Origin: an uncultured Paracoccaceae bacterium
GTDB taxonomy: Bacteria; Pseudomonadota; Alphaproteobacteria; Rhodobacterales; Rhodobacteraceae
Reading direction: 5' to 3'
Assembly: GCA_947495295.1 (NCBI GenBank)
Contig: CANLYJ010000004.1
Location: 262,841 to 326,840 of the forward strand
Length of the DNA: 64,000 nucleotides
Below, one piece after another: positions 28,319 to 37,599 of the stretch. Positions within the stretch are counted from its first letter, which is position 1. Every line of letters begins with the position of its first letter. Both the position numbers and the translations under genes were made by a program. Below the pieces are notes generated by a model. The model saw nothing but the letters and a program-made list of their open reading frames with translations, was not told where the DNA came from and made no database searches.

Positions 28319-30487
28319 TTAATCATCCGTATGCGTCAATTGCGGAACGTCGCTGGCCCCTGCAGAACCGCGCCCTGACAGCGATGGGTTTTCCATAAAG
28401 AACCGGTGACAGTTGAACGGGAACTCACCTTCGGCCAAGGGTGTGCGGGTAAAGCTGCCATCGGCGGCCATGATCCAGCTTTGTGTGACATCAGCCATAT
28501 TGGCCGCCATGATCTGGCTGACGATCTGTGCCTTGACGGTGGCATTCTTGATCTCAACCAGTGTTTCAACCCGCCGGTTGAGATTGCGCCCCATCCAGTC
28601 GGCGGAACTGATATACACCTTGGCCTTTTTGCTGGGCAAGTCATGCCCGTTGCCAAAGCAGACGATCCGGGAATGTTCCAAAAATCGCCCGACAACCGAT
28701 TTGACCCGGATGTTTTCCGACAGGTCCTTGACCCCTGGTCGCAGCCCGCAGATGCCACGGATCACAAGGCTGATTTTCACCCCGGCCTGGCTGGCTGCAT
28801 AAAGCGCGTCGATCACATCGCTTTCGATCAGCGAATTCATCTTGGCCCAGATGGCGGCCGGCTTGCCTTCCTTGGCATTTGCCGCCTCTGCCGCGATCCG
28901 ATCCAGCAGGGTTTGTTTCAGGGTCAGCGGCGAAATGGCCAGATTTTCGAGCCCGTCAGGTTGCGCATAGCCAGAGAGATAGTTGAACACTTTGGTCGCG
29001 TCCCGCCCCAGTTTTGCGTCGCAGGTGAACAGACTGAGGTCGGTGTAAATGCGCGCCGTAATCGGGTGATAGTTCCCTGTGCCAAAATGGGTATAGGTGA
29101 CCAGCTTGTCGCCCTCGCGCCGCACAACTGTGCTGATCTTGGCATGGGTTTTGTAGTTCAGGAACCCATAGACCACATGCGCGCCCGCCCGTTCCAGCCG
29201 CCGCGATTGCCGGATATTTGCGGCCTCGTCGAACCGGGCCTTCAGTTCCACCAATGCAGTGACGGATTTGCCGTCTTCGGCTGCTTCGCACAACGCCTCG
29301 ACAATCGGTGAGCGTTTGGAGGTTCGGTATAGCGTTTGTTTGATCGCAACCACGTTCGGGTCACGCGCGGCCTGTGCGAGAAACCGCACGACCATGTCGA
29401 AGGTTTCATAAGGGTGGTGCAGCAGCATATCCTTTTGCCGGATCGCGGCGAACATATCGCCGTCGTGGTCCTGCACCCGTTCGGGCACGCGCGGGCTGAA
29501 CGGTGGCCAAAGCAGATCGGGCCGCGCATCCAGCACCAGTTCGCCCAGATCAGCGATGCCGATCAAGCCGTCCACCTCGATCACGGTTTCCTCGCCCACA
29601 TGTAGTTCGTTCATGATCAGCGATTTCAGGGCAGAAGGTGCCCCGGCGGACATTTTCAGCCGCACAACCTCGCCCCGGCGCCTGCGTTTCAAGGCGACTT
29701 CAAATTCGCGCACCAGGTCTTCGGCTTCGTCCTCGACCTCCAGATCGCTGTCGCGCAGGACCTTGAAGGCGCAGCTGCCCTTGATCTGATAGCCGGGGAA
29801 CAGCCGCCCGATATGCAGCAAGAGCAGTTCCTCCAGTGGCAGGAACCGGTGTCCGTCATCTGATGGCAGGGGCACGAAACGGTCGATCTGTGCCGGCACC
29901 GGCAGCAATGCGCGGAGAGTGCGGCTGTTGTCATTGCGGACCAGCTGCAGCGCCAATGCAAAGCCTTCGTTGGGCAGGAACGGGAACGGGTGGGCGGGAT
30001 CAATCGCCAGCGGTGACAGAACCGGAAAGACCTGTTCGATAAACACGTCCTCCAGATAATCCACATCTGCCTTGCTGAGCTTGTCGCGGGTGAGCAATTG
30101 GATATTGGCCGCAGCCAAATCATTGTTCAGTTGCGTGAATACGGTTTGCTGCCGCATCATCAGGTTGCGCGCATCGATGTCGATGATCGCCAGTTGTTCG
30201 GCAGGGGTGCGCCCGTCCAGACCCGGGGTCGTGTTGCCCTCATTCGCCAATTCGCGCAGGCCCGCGACCCGCACGGTATAAAATTCATCCAGATTGGTGG
30301 CCGAGATCGATAGAAAGCGCAGCCGTTCCAGCAGTGGCACGCGCGGGTTTTCAGCCTCTTCCAGCACCCGCCAGTTAAAGCTGAGCCAGCTCATCTCGCG
30401 GTTGACGAACCGGGCGGGAGTCTTGAGGTCAATATCAAGTGTCGTTGGGGAGGGATAATCCCCGATGAGGAAATTTGCTTTTGTCAT
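28319..30487 (-). CDS. ppk1: Polyphosphate kinase 1
   Basis: This 722-residue enzyme builds polyphosphate from ATP at the membrane. The four-domain PPK1 layout is visible: the N-terminal domain 'FVNREMSWLSFNWRVLEEA', the head domain, and two phospholipase-D-like catalytic domains with the phosphohistidine region 'VYGFLNYKTHAKISTVVRR' and later 'NGHDLPSKKAKVYISSADW'. The start at MTKANFLIG was chosen on length; an ATG 13 codons upstream is possible. It precedes ppx. Confidence 0.94.
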   Translation of the reverse strand: MTKANFLIGDYPSPTTLDIDLKTPARFVNREMSWLSFNWRVLEEAENPRVPLLERLRFLSISATNLDEFYTVRVAGLRELANEGNTTPGLDGRTPAEQLAIIDIDARNLMMRQQTVFTQLNNDLAAANIQLLTRDKLSKADVDYLEDVFIEQVFPVLSPLAIDPAHPFPFLPNEGFALALQLVRNDNSRTLRALLPVPAQIDRFVPLPSDDGHRFLPLEELLLLHIGRLFPGYQIKGSCAFKVLRDSDLEVEDEAEDLVREFEVALKRRRRGEVVRLKMSAGAPSALKSLIMNELHVGEETVIEVDGLIGIADLGELVLDARPDLLWPPFSPRVPERVQDHDGDMFAAIRQKDMLLHHPYETFDMVVRFLAQAARDPNVVAIKQTLYRTSKRSPIVEALCEAAEDGKSVTALVELKARFDEAANIRQSRRLERAGAHVVYGFLNYKTHAKISTVVRREGDKLVTYTHFGTGNYHPITARIYTDLSLFTCDAKLGRDATKVFNYLSGYAQPDGLENLAISPLTLKQTLLDRIAAEAANAKEGKPAAIWAKMNSLIESDVIDALYAASQAGVKISLVIRGICGLRPGVKDLSENIRVKSVVGRFLEHSRIVCFGNGHDLPSKKAKVYISSADWMGRNLNRRVETLVEIKNATVKAQIVSQIMAANMADVTQSWIMAADGSFTRTPLAEGEFPFNCHRFFMENPSLSGRGSAGASDVPQLTHTDD

Positions 30488-30537
30488 AGCGCCTTGTCGG
30501 CTGGAACTGTTGCGGGAGTATGACAAGTATCGCGGGG

Positions 30538-31197
30538 CTAGCCCGCCTTGTCCAGCAGTCGCTTGGCCAGTTGCCGGTTGATCTTGTCACCGGTGGCCAA
30601 TGCGGTTTCATCCAGTTGCGCCACGATGGCGGCAGCGGCGGCGTAAGACCGCTCAATCCGCTTGCCAAGATAGGCAACAAGATCAGGTTTGGGGCTGATC
30701 CCCCGGTCGGCGAAGAGTTTCATGATCAGCGCTTGCAGCAGTGCGTCATCGGGGCTGGTGATTGTTATCAGGGTCGTGGCCTGCATCCGGCTGGCCAGAT
30801 CGGGCAGGGTGATGGGCCACCGGCTGGGCGCGTTATTGGCCGTCAGCAACAAGGTCCCGCCGCTGGTGCGCAGGTTGTTATGGATGTGGAACACGGCCTC
30901 TTCTGCATTGGCGGGCAGCGTGTCCATATCTTCGATGATGACGGTGGTTGCATCGCTGCGTGTGTCCGGTGTGATCTGGGCCGCCTGTAACATGTCGCCG
31001 CCGTTTTCAGCCTGGAAGATCCGCGCAAGATGGCTTTTGCCACAGCCTGCGGGGCCTGCGATGACCAGCTTACGCTCTGGCCAGTGTTGCGGGTCTTGCA
31101 GCATCGCGAAAGCCTTCGCATTCGCTTCTGACACGAAAAAGTCGTCAGGCCCCAGCGCAACACCGGTTGGCCAGTCAAATGACATCTGCCGGGCCAT
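30538..31197 (-). CDS. hdaA: DnaA-homologue regulator HdaA
   Basis: The 219-residue AAA+ protein has Walker A 'GPAGCGKSHLARIFQ', a Walker B-like 'TVIIEDMDTLPANAEE', and lacks the DNA-binding domain IV of DnaA. The N-terminus 'QMSFDWPTGVALGPDDFFVS' contains the short clamp-binding QxxLxF-like motif. In alphaproteobacteria HdaA stimulates DnaA-ATP hydrolysis with the sliding clamp to prevent re-initiation. Its start abuts the stop of the upstream permease gene, so they are co-transcribed. Confidence 0.9.
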   Translation of the reverse strand: MARQMSFDWPTGVALGPDDFFVSEANAKAFAMLQDPQHWPERKLVIAGPAGCGKSHLARIFQAENGGDMLQAAQITPDTRSDATTVIIEDMDTLPANAEEAVFHIHNNLRTSGGTLLLTANNAPSRWPITLPDLASRMQATTLITITSPDDALLQALIMKLFADRGISPKPDLVAYLGKRIERSYAAAAAIVAQLDETALATGDKINRQLAKRLLDKAG

Positions 31198-32301
31198 TTA
31201 ATCGTCCGTGGATTGCCCGCGATAAAGCAGGCTTTGTTTGTAGCGTTCCAGCCCGTATCGGGCGAGCACGCCAAGCATCGCGGCAACGGGAACCGCGACA
31301 AGCATCCCCACGAAGCCGAACAAGGACCCAAAAACCGACAGGGCAAAAAGCAGCCAGACAGGGTGCAATCCGATGGAACCGCCAACCAGTTTCGGGGTCA
31401 GGATATTCCCTTCCAGAAATTGCCCAAAGCCAAAGATGCCCGCGACGATGCCGATCCGCACCCAATTGGTCGCATAGCCGACCGTGTCGCCATCTGCGAC
31501 CTCGATAGATCCCCAGAATTGGAACAGCGCAAGCCCAACGGCCAGAACGCCGCCGACCAGCGCGCCGACATAAGGAATGAAGGTGATCAACCCGGCGATG
31601 AACCCGACGATCAGCCCGAAATTCAAGCCCGCCAGCATCAGCCCCGCCGCGTAATAGGTGCCCAGGATCAGGCAGACCGTGCCCTGGCCGCGGATGAATG
31701 ATGCCAGTGTTGCATCGATATCGCGGGCGATGGAGCGGATGGTTTCAACATGGTCGCGGGGCAGCATGCTGTCGATCTTTGCAGTCATGTTGTCCCAGTC
31801 GAGCAGCATGTAAAACGCCACTACGGGCACGATCACCAGCAACACAAGAATGTTGATAAGCCCCAATGCGGAACTGACCAGCCCGTTGACCAACTCGCCC
31901 CCTTTGGATTGGATCGTGTCACCGATGGCCAGCAATTGCTGATGGACCGTGCTGTCCTCATCGAGGATTTGGGGGAACCTTTCGGTCAGCCATGCCTGCA
32001 GCCGTCCAAAAAGTTCGGGCGCTGTGTCGATCAGGGCGGCGGTCTGTTGGATCAGGGTCGGGATCACCAATAGGATCAACAGCACAAAGATCAGGACGGC
32101 GATCAGGGTGATGATGGCCACGGCCAATGTGCGGGTGCATCCGGCCCGTTCCAGTCTGTCGGCCAACGGATCAAGGCAGTAGGCAATCGCCCCACCCAGC
32201 ACAAAGGGCAGGATCACGTCGCCCAGAAACCATAAGATGACAAGGAACAGCGCCGTGGCGATGCCCCAATACTTTGCTTGTTGTCCGACCGGTAGCGCCA
32301 T
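31198..32301 (-). CDS. AI-2E-family (PerM/YdiK) permease
   Basis: The 367-residue membrane protein has seven to eight predicted helices and the family motif 'FIPYVGALVGGVLAVGLAL'. The long extracytoplasmic stretch after helix 3 ('TAALIDTAPELFGRLQAWLT') is typical. Members have been tied to autoinducer-2 export or Na+/H+ exchange; the name alone is no proof. It directly precedes hdaA without intervening bases, an arrangement seen in related genomes. Confidence 0.88.
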   Translation of the reverse strand: MALPVGQQAKYWGIATALFLVILWFLGDVILPFVLGGAIAYCLDPLADRLERAGCTRTLAVAIITLIAVLIFVLLILLVIPTLIQQTAALIDTAPELFGRLQAWLTERFPQILDEDSTVHQQLLAIGDTIQSKGGELVNGLVSSALGLINILVLLVIVPVVAFYMLLDWDNMTAKIDSMLPRDHVETIRSIARDIDATLASFIRGQGTVCLILGTYYAAGLMLAGLNFGLIVGFIAGLITFIPYVGALVGGVLAVGLALFQFWGSIEVADGDTVGYATNWVRIGIVAGIFGFGQFLEGNILTPKLVGGSIGLHPVWLLFALSVFGSLFGFVGMLVAVPVAAMLGVLARYGLERYKQSLLYRGQSTDD

Positions 32302-32368
32302 AACTCATCCAAATTGCTTTGAGCATAGATGCGTTATGGGTCGGGCTGGTGCAAGGGTGCGCGCGGAA

Positions 32369-32947
32369 TTACTGCGCCCGCACCACCCGTGCTGCGATAT
32401 CCAGCTGGATCACATCATTCACAAGATCGCTATATCCGCTGGCCCCGAAATCCGACCGGCGGACCGCACCGCTGATCCGAAAGCTCAACTGGCTCAGGTC
32501 GCCATCGGCTGTGCCTTGCTGGCGAAAGACGGCAGCGTTCAGGGTCACCGGGCGGGTGACGCCCCGAATCGTCAACAGCCCGTCGATTTTACCACCTGCC
32601 GACAGGTTGCGCGGGTTATCTGGCCGGATTGCGGTGGATTGAAACCGGATCGTGGGATGGGCGCTGGCATTTAGCACACTGTTTGCTTTCAACGCCTCGG
32701 TCGCAAAGATCAGCCCGGTGCGCGCACGGGTCACATCAACGGTCACATCGGCGCTGGAATTGCTGAACTGGTCAAGGTCAATGGCAATCTGCGCGCTGCG
32801 CACCGGCATGGAGCCGCGATTTTGCGCACCGCTGAGCGTGTAGACAAACCCGACCTCTGACCGGTCGGATTGCAGATTGTAACTGACGGGGGCAGCAAGG
32901 CTGGCAAGCGGCGTCAGCATCAGGATCAGGGCGAAAAGGCGTTGCAT
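32369..32947 (-). CDS. YceI-family periplasmic lipid-binding-like protein
   Basis: The 192-residue protein has a signal peptide (1-18, 'LILMLTPLASLAA') and a YceI beta-barrel: 'LQSDRSEVGFVYTLSG' at the start, 'ANSVLNASAHPTIRFQSTAI' and 'LTIRGVTRPVTLNAAVFR' in the body. YceI proteins bind isoprenoid quinone-like lipids in a lipocalin-type barrel; the ligand here is unknown. It stands alone, 68 bases after the permease start on the other side. Confidence 0.9.
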   Translation of the reverse strand: MQRLFALILMLTPLASLAAPVSYNLQSDRSEVGFVYTLSGAQNRGSMPVRSAQIAIDLDQFSNSSADVTVDVTRARTGLIFATEALKANSVLNASAHPTIRFQSTAIRPDNPRNLSAGGKIDGLLTIRGVTRPVTLNAAVFRQQGTADGDLSQLSFRISGAVRRSDFGASGYSDLVNDVIQLDIAARVVRAQ

Positions 32948-33033
32948 TGGAGGCTCCTCGGTGTGGGTTCTACACCGGTTACGCCCCTGACCTGCGATTT
33001 ATTCTACTGGCTCACGTCCAGTTGATGTCTCTA

Positions 33034-33295
33034 GGGTCAGGACCCATTAATTCCGCTCCGCTGGTTTGACAGATTTTTCGTGTGACAAGGCGCATCTGCG
33101 CAGGAACTCTGGTTGAATTTCAAGCAGTTGCAACGCAGATCACGCGGAAAATCCGGCAAATCCTGCGGACGTCAAAACCGCTTCATTTCAGCGGCGTGAG
33201 CCATTTGCGAATAACCCGTTATTCGCTGCATAACTCAAACCCCTGATATTTTGCGGTTTTGGCGCCAGCGGAGCGGAATTAATGGGTCGTGACCC
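33034..33295. mobile_element. 262-bp MITE-like element, copy 1
   Basis: The element has 31-base terminal inverted repeats (33034-33064 and 33265-33295, one mismatch; tip GGGTCAGGACCC) and TA on each side. It holds no gene. A copy of the same length lies at 51113-51374 with 8 differences by my count. An additional GGGTCCTGACCC plus TA follows the right end (33298-33309). It looks like a non-autonomous element mobilised by a transposase elsewhere in the genome. An internal palindrome GCGAATAAC..GTTATTCGC is also present. With the flanks up to 33370 this fills the gap between YceI and the next terminator. Confidence 0.85.
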
Positions 33296-33370
33296 TAGGG
33301 TCCTGACCCTAGTGTCGCATTTGTTGGAGTGGCTTCATCGAAATGGCCACCCTGATGCATGGAATGCGAA

Positions 33371-33400
33371 AAACCGCCCCGTTCAAGAACGGGGCGGTTT
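33371..33400 (-). terminator. Strong intrinsic terminator of the LysM/solute-binding gene
   Basis: AAACCGCCCCGTTC and GAACGGGGCGGTTT form a perfect 14-base stem; on the minus strand it runs into TTTTTTCG. It lies 22 bases after the stop of the minus-strand gene. Confidence 0.9.
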
Positions 33401-33422
33401 CATTGTCAGTTGGTTCGCAAGC

Positions 33423-34514
33423 CTAGGACTGATTGGCGGCCCGGAATTCAGTGAGATGGCGGCGCACAATGCCGAACCACTGTCCTTTCAGCTTCATTTC
33501 AAGCAGGCTGTCGTTCAGTGTTTCGAGATAGGCTTCGGCGTTGGGGTTGGTGTTCGAGATAACGGCGTGAACCGTCAAGACTTGGCTTAGTGGTTCATTG
33601 TAAACAACCTGATCGCCCAACCCCTCAGAGGTGATCACGCCATCAGCCGTATCAACAGCAAGCGCCACGACGTCGTAGCGCCCCTCTGCCAGCCCATTGA
33701 AGCAACCTTGCGGTGTGTCATCACGCGCCATTGTCACATTCGGTTCAACCAGGTCGTGCTCTTCAAGCATAAAGGTTGAGTAACCGGCGGGACGACAAAT
33801 CGTTTTGCCGAACATGTCTTCGTATGATGTAGGGGCCGGTTCACCCGACCGAGTGTAATATCCAAGGATCTGTTCAAACAGCGTTTCCGACCAAAGCAGG
33901 TTGTTGCAACGGAACTTGCTGTCATCGCTGAGCCGGTCAACGATATCGCAATTAGGTTGGAACCACGCCAGAGAAAAGTCGTAGCGATGGTCAGAGATCA
34001 GCGGCTGCAGATGCGCGCCCCAATCATTGATAAAATCGATGCGGTAGTCCGGGCTGCCTTCCGCATTTTCCAGCGCCACATTCACAATCTCGGTCAGCAT
34101 GCCGCCTTGCGCCTGCTCTTCGCTTAGGAACGGGGCCCAGTTGCCACCAGCCACAACCCGGATCATTTCAACCGTCGGTGCTGACATTTGTTCGGTTGTC
34201 TGGATCTCGGTTATTGCGGCTGCGTTTGCTGTTGACGCAGCAACTTCATCATCCAAGCAGGGGATTTTCAGTTCCGCACCAATGCTGATGATACCCGGGT
34301 TTGGCCCGATGACAGCGGAATTGGCGCTGTAGATGATCTGAAAATCACGCGACGATCCATAGATGTCACTTGCGATCTGCGACAGTGAGTCGCCGGAACG
34401 CACGGTATAGGTGCTGCCACATTCAATGGCTTGCGCTTGCGCTGTAGAAGCCATCGCGGAAAGACCAATTGCCACAAGACAGGCCGAGGCGGTTTGAGGG
34501 GCGGTAAAACTCAT
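33423..34514 (-). CDS. Secreted protein fusing a LysM domain to a solute-binding-type domain
   Basis: The 363-residue protein has a signal peptide (1-28, 'GLSAMASTAQAQA'). A LysM domain follows at about 32-78 ('YTVRSGDSLSQIASDIYGSS'), which normally binds peptidoglycan. From about 115 to the end is a family-3 periplasmic-binding fold ('IRVVAGGNWAPFLSEE', 'LAEGRYDVVALAVDTADGVI'). The start at MSFTAPQ is supported by GGAGAC upstream. The combination suggests a cell-wall-held ligand sensor or scavenger. No transporter genes are beside it. Ligand unknown. Confidence 0.82.
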   Translation of the reverse strand: MSFTAPQTASACLVAIGLSAMASTAQAQAIECGSTYTVRSGDSLSQIASDIYGSSRDFQIIYSANSAVIGPNPGIISIGAELKIPCLDDEVAASTANAAAITEIQTTEQMSAPTVEMIRVVAGGNWAPFLSEEQAQGGMLTEIVNVALENAEGSPDYRIDFINDWGAHLQPLISDHRYDFSLAWFQPNCDIVDRLSDDSKFRCNNLLWSETLFEQILGYYTRSGEPAPTSYEDMFGKTICRPAGYSTFMLEEHDLVEPNVTMARDDTPQGCFNGLAEGRYDVVALAVDTADGVITSEGLGDQVVYNEPLSQVLTVHAVISNTNPNAEAYLETLNDSLLEMKLKGQWFGIVRRHLTEFRAANQS

Positions 34515-34622
34515 TAAAGTGTCTCCATTCGTTAAAGAGGGGCGGCACACGCACATTTGTGCCGAGGTCGTTGTGAGGTTTGGATTAAATCAAAAATCAG
34601 GGGCGTCTGATCGCAATACCGG

Positions 34623-35369
34623 TTAGGGATCGGCCAGCAATTCGGGCGGACACGCGGCCCCGATGCATTCGATCCTATCGTTTTCAATGCCGACGATCCC
34701 GGATGACGTCCTGACCGTGATGAGGATGTCGTCAAAATCGACGATAAAACCTTTCAGGGCAACAAACCCATCAGCGGAACGCAGTTCGATCTCATCTATT
34801 TGGGGATCGACATTCTGTTGATCTTGAGGCGTATCGCTGGCCTCTGCGAGCGCGGCTTCGGCTGCCGCTTTTGCGGCAGCTTCAGTAGCGGCGGCGGCAA
34901 GGGCTTCGGCTTCCGCCTCAGCAGCGACAGCAATCTCTGTTGCCGCTGTGCTGGCGGCAACAGCTTCGGCAGCGACGCCAAGAGCTTCAGTCGCGATAGC
35001 GGCAACGGCTTCTGCGGCAGCAATGGTCGCGGCTTTCGCTTCAGGTTCTGCCGCGGCCTTCGCAGCAGCTGTGGAAATCTCAACAACTTCGGAGGCGGCA
35101 ACGACAGCATCTGTTGCGGCTGCAGCCTTTGCTTCGGCGTCTGCTCTTAGGGCGGCGGCGGTTTGGGCGGCCAGTGCAGCCTGCTCGGCAATTGCGGTAT
35201 CCTGATTGTCGGCGGCATCACTCGTTTCTAAATCGGCAACGTTTGGCAAGGCCGGATCAGTCTGCTGTTCTGAAGTGTCGCTTTGTTGGGCGAACGCAGA
35301 AACGGGCGCCAAGGTGACACCAACAACAATGGCGGCAACAAGTGTAAAACTATCAATAAGACTGCTCAT
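34623..35369 (-). CDS. Secreted alanine-rich coiled protein with small C-terminal beta domain
   Basis: The 248-residue product has a signal peptide (1-27, ending 'VSAFA'). About 60-175 is extremely rich in Ala and Glu ('[20 protein letters not shown]'), predicting a long helix or coiled coil. The C-terminal 55 residues form a compact domain ('[19 protein letters not shown]') ending 'IECIGAACP'. That ending resembles the N-terminal module of OmpA/phosphate-binding-like proteins in this group and a small protein at 47306-47587. It lies 108 bases before the LysM fusion on the same strand. Function is unknown; a cell-envelope spacer is a reasonable guess. Confidence 0.7.
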   Translation of the reverse strand: MSSLIDSFTLVAAIVVGVTLAPVSAFAQQSDTSEQQTDPALPNVADLETSDAADNQDTAIAEQAALAAQTAAALRADAEAKAAAATDAVVAASEVVEISTAAAKAAAEPEAKAATIAAAEAVAAIATEALGVAAEAVAASTAATEIAVAAEAEAEALAAAATEAAAKAAAEAALAEASDTPQDQQNVDPQIDEIELRSADGFVALKGFIVDFDDILITVRTSSGIVGIENDRIECIGAACPPELLADP

Positions 35370-35421
35370 TTATTCACCATTTACTCAAACAATATACAAA
35401 ACCTATGATACTTTAGCACTT

Positions 35422-35456
35422 TTTCCGACCACAATAAGGACAATTGTGGTCGGAAA
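35422..35456. repeat. Perfect 14-bp inverted repeat upstream of the Ala-rich gene
   Basis: TTTCCGACCACAAT and ATTGTGGTCGGAAA enclose AAGGACA. No U-run follows on either strand. It lies 53 bases before the start of the Ala-rich gene in a divergent region with proS, so an operator or a leader structure is possible. A weaker hairpin GCACTC..GAGTGC follows at 35469-35488. Confidence 0.6.
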
Positions 35457-35652
35457 TGTGTTTCATTTGCACTCAATTTCGAGAGTGCTTGCCGTGGCGC
35501 GTAGCGGATCATCGCAGCCTGTCAGAAAATTGCGTCCAGAACATGCGCGTTTTCCACCTCAAACATCTGCGTTGTTCATATGTTGTTGTTGCTTGTCACT
35601 GTTTGGTATGCGCCCTAAACCTGCTGAACAGATTTCATCCAAGGGGACACCT

Positions 35653-36993
35653 ATGCGCCTGAGCCGCTATTTTCTGCCAGTTCTCAAAGAAACGCCGCGC
35701 GAGGCGCAGATTGTCAGCCACCGCTACATGTTGCAGGCGGGCATGATCAAACAGGCCAGCGCGGGCATCTATTCGTGGTTGCCCATGGGTTTCAAGGTGC
35801 TGCGCAAGCTGGAAAATATCGTGCATGAGGAACAGCAGCGCGCGGGCCATTTGCCGATGCTGATGCCCACCTTGCAACCCGCAGAACTGTGGCAGGAAAG
35901 CGGGCGTTACAACGACTATGGCCGCGAAATGCTGCGGATCGAGGACCGCCATGGTCGCGATATGCTTTATGGTCCCACGAATGAGGAACTGATCACCGAT
36001 ATCTTCCGCAGCCATATCGGCAGTTACAAGGAACTGCCCCTGACCCTTTACCATGTTCAGTGGAAATTCCGGGATGAGGTCCGCCCTCGTTTCGGTGTCA
36101 TGCGCGGCCGCGAGTTTTTCATGAAGGATGGTTATAATTTCGATCTGACGAAGGAAGACGCGCTGCACGCCTATAATCGCCATATGGTCAGCTATCTGCG
36201 CACCTATGAGCGGATGGGGCTGAAGGCCATTCCGATGCAGGCAGATGGTGGCCCGATTGGTGGTGATTACACGCATGAATTCCTTGTGCTGGCCGAAACC
36301 GGCGAATCCGAAGTTTTTTATGACAGCGCGGTCACTGATCTGCATCTGGGCGACCGGGCTGTGGATTATGACAGTGTGGACCAGTGTCAGGCGATTTTCG
36401 ATGAATGGACGGCCCCCTACGCCCGGACCGACGAAACCCATGATGACAGCATTTTTGCCGAAGTCCCCGAGGAGCGTCGCAGGACGGCGCGGGGGATCGA
36501 GGTGGGCCAGATATTTTATTTCGGGACAAAATATTCCGAGGTTATGAAGGCCGAGGTGGATGATGGCAAGGGCAACAAGGTGCCGGTCCATATGGGCTCG
36601 CACGGGATTGGTGTGTCGCGCCTGATTGGAGCGATTATTGAGGCGAGCCATGATGACAAGGGCATCATCTGGCCCGAACAGGTCACCCCGTTCCATTGCG
36701 GTATCCTGAACATGAAATCCGGCGATGAAGAGGCGGATGCCGCTTGTAACGCGATCTATGACAGCCTGACAGCTTTGGGGCTGGAGCCGCTCTATGACGA
36801 CCGGGATGAACGAGCAGGGGCCAAGTTTGGCACGATGGATATGATTGGCCTGCCATGGCGGATTACAGTCGGCCCGCGCGGTCTGAAAAACGGGGTGGTT
36901 GAGCTGACCAGCCGCCGCACTGGGACCAGCGAAGAAATGCCACCCGAACAGGCGGTGGAGCGGATCGCCCAGATCTATAACTGTATCGCATGA
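35653..36993 (+). CDS. proS: Prolyl-tRNA synthetase (short bacterial type)
   Basis: This 446-residue class II synthetase charges tRNA-Pro. Motif 1-like '[20 protein letters not shown]', motif 2 '[19 protein letters not shown]' and motif 3 '[20 protein letters not shown]' are in order, followed by an anticodon-binding domain. The editing insertion of the E. coli enzyme is absent, as expected for the alphaproteobacterial short form. The start MRLSRYFLP is preceded by AAGGGG. It overlaps the peroxiredoxin gene by four bases. Confidence 0.96.
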   Translation: MRLSRYFLPVLKETPREAQIVSHRYMLQAGMIKQASAGIYSWLPMGFKVLRKLENIVHEEQQRAGHLPMLMPTLQPAELWQESGRYNDYGREMLRIEDRHGRDMLYGPTNEELITDIFRSHIGSYKELPLTLYHVQWKFRDEVRPRFGVMRGREFFMKDGYNFDLTKEDALHAYNRHMVSYLRTYERMGLKAIPMQADGGPIGGDYTHEFLVLAETGESEVFYDSAVTDLHLGDRAVDYDSVDQCQAIFDEWTAPYARTDETHDDSIFAEVPEERRRTARGIEVGQIFYFGTKYSEVMKAEVDDGKGNKVPVHMGSHGIGVSRLIGAIIEASHDDKGIIWPEQVTPFHCGILNMKSGDEEADAACNAIYDSLTALGLEPLYDDRDERAGAKFGTMDMIGLPWRITVGPRGLKNGVVELTSRRTGTSEEMPPEQAVERIAQIYNCIA

Positions 36994-37553
36994 GCCTGAA
37001 CGAGGTTGATTGGTCCCTGATCCCCGCCCCGTCTGACGATGGGCGCGCGGATCATTTGGAGGGTATGGCGCTGGCGGATGTGTCACTGCCCGCAACCGAT
37101 GGGAAATCGGTCAACCTGTCGACATTAAGCGGCTGGGCTGTGATCTATATCTACCCGATGACAGGCCGGCCCGACCGGGATTTGCCCGATGGCTGGGATG
37201 ACATTCCCGGCGCACGGGGCTGCACGCCGCAGTCCTACGCGTTTCGTGACCATTTTGCCGAATTGCAGGGTCACGGGGTTAATCATTTGTTTGGTCTGTC
37301 GGTGCAGGATACAGCCTATCAGGCAGAGGCGGCGGAGCGGCTGCATTTACCATTCCCGCTTTTGTCCGATGCCAAGGGGGCGTTTGGTGCCGCGATGGAC
37401 TTGCCGAAGATGGATGTAGAGGGCAAAGCCCTGCATAAACGCCTGACGATGATCGTTTGTGACGGTCAGATCAAAAAGGTGTTCTACCCGGTTTTTCCGC
37501 CCGACAGCGACGCGGAGAATGTGATTGATTGGCTGCGGAAGAATGGTGGTTAG
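36990..37553 (+). CDS. Peroxiredoxin-like (AhpC/TSA-type) protein
   Basis: The 187-residue protein has a thioredoxin fold with '[20 protein letters not shown]' followed by '[20 protein letters not shown]'. The Cys of GCTPQ takes the peroxidatic position although the spacing from the PMTG segment is longer than in classical BCP. It probably reduces peroxides in the cytoplasm. It starts inside the proS stop codon (ATGA), so the two are translationally coupled. Confidence 0.8.
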   Translation: MSLNEVDWSLIPAPSDDGRADHLEGMALADVSLPATDGKSVNLSTLSGWAVIYIYPMTGRPDRDLPDGWDDIPGARGCTPQSYAFRDHFAELQGHGVNHLFGLSVQDTAYQAEAAERLHLPFPLLSDAKGAFGAAMDLPKMDVEGKALHKRLTMIVCDGQIKKVFYPVFPPDSDAENVIDWLRKNGG

Positions 37554-37599
37554 CGCACTGTTCAATGCAGCTTTACAAGGTTTGTGGTGATCGGGCAGT

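Noticed and set aside
35635..37095. 486-residue minus-strand frame opposite proS
   Set aside because: A shadow of proS with composition of antisense high-GC DNA.
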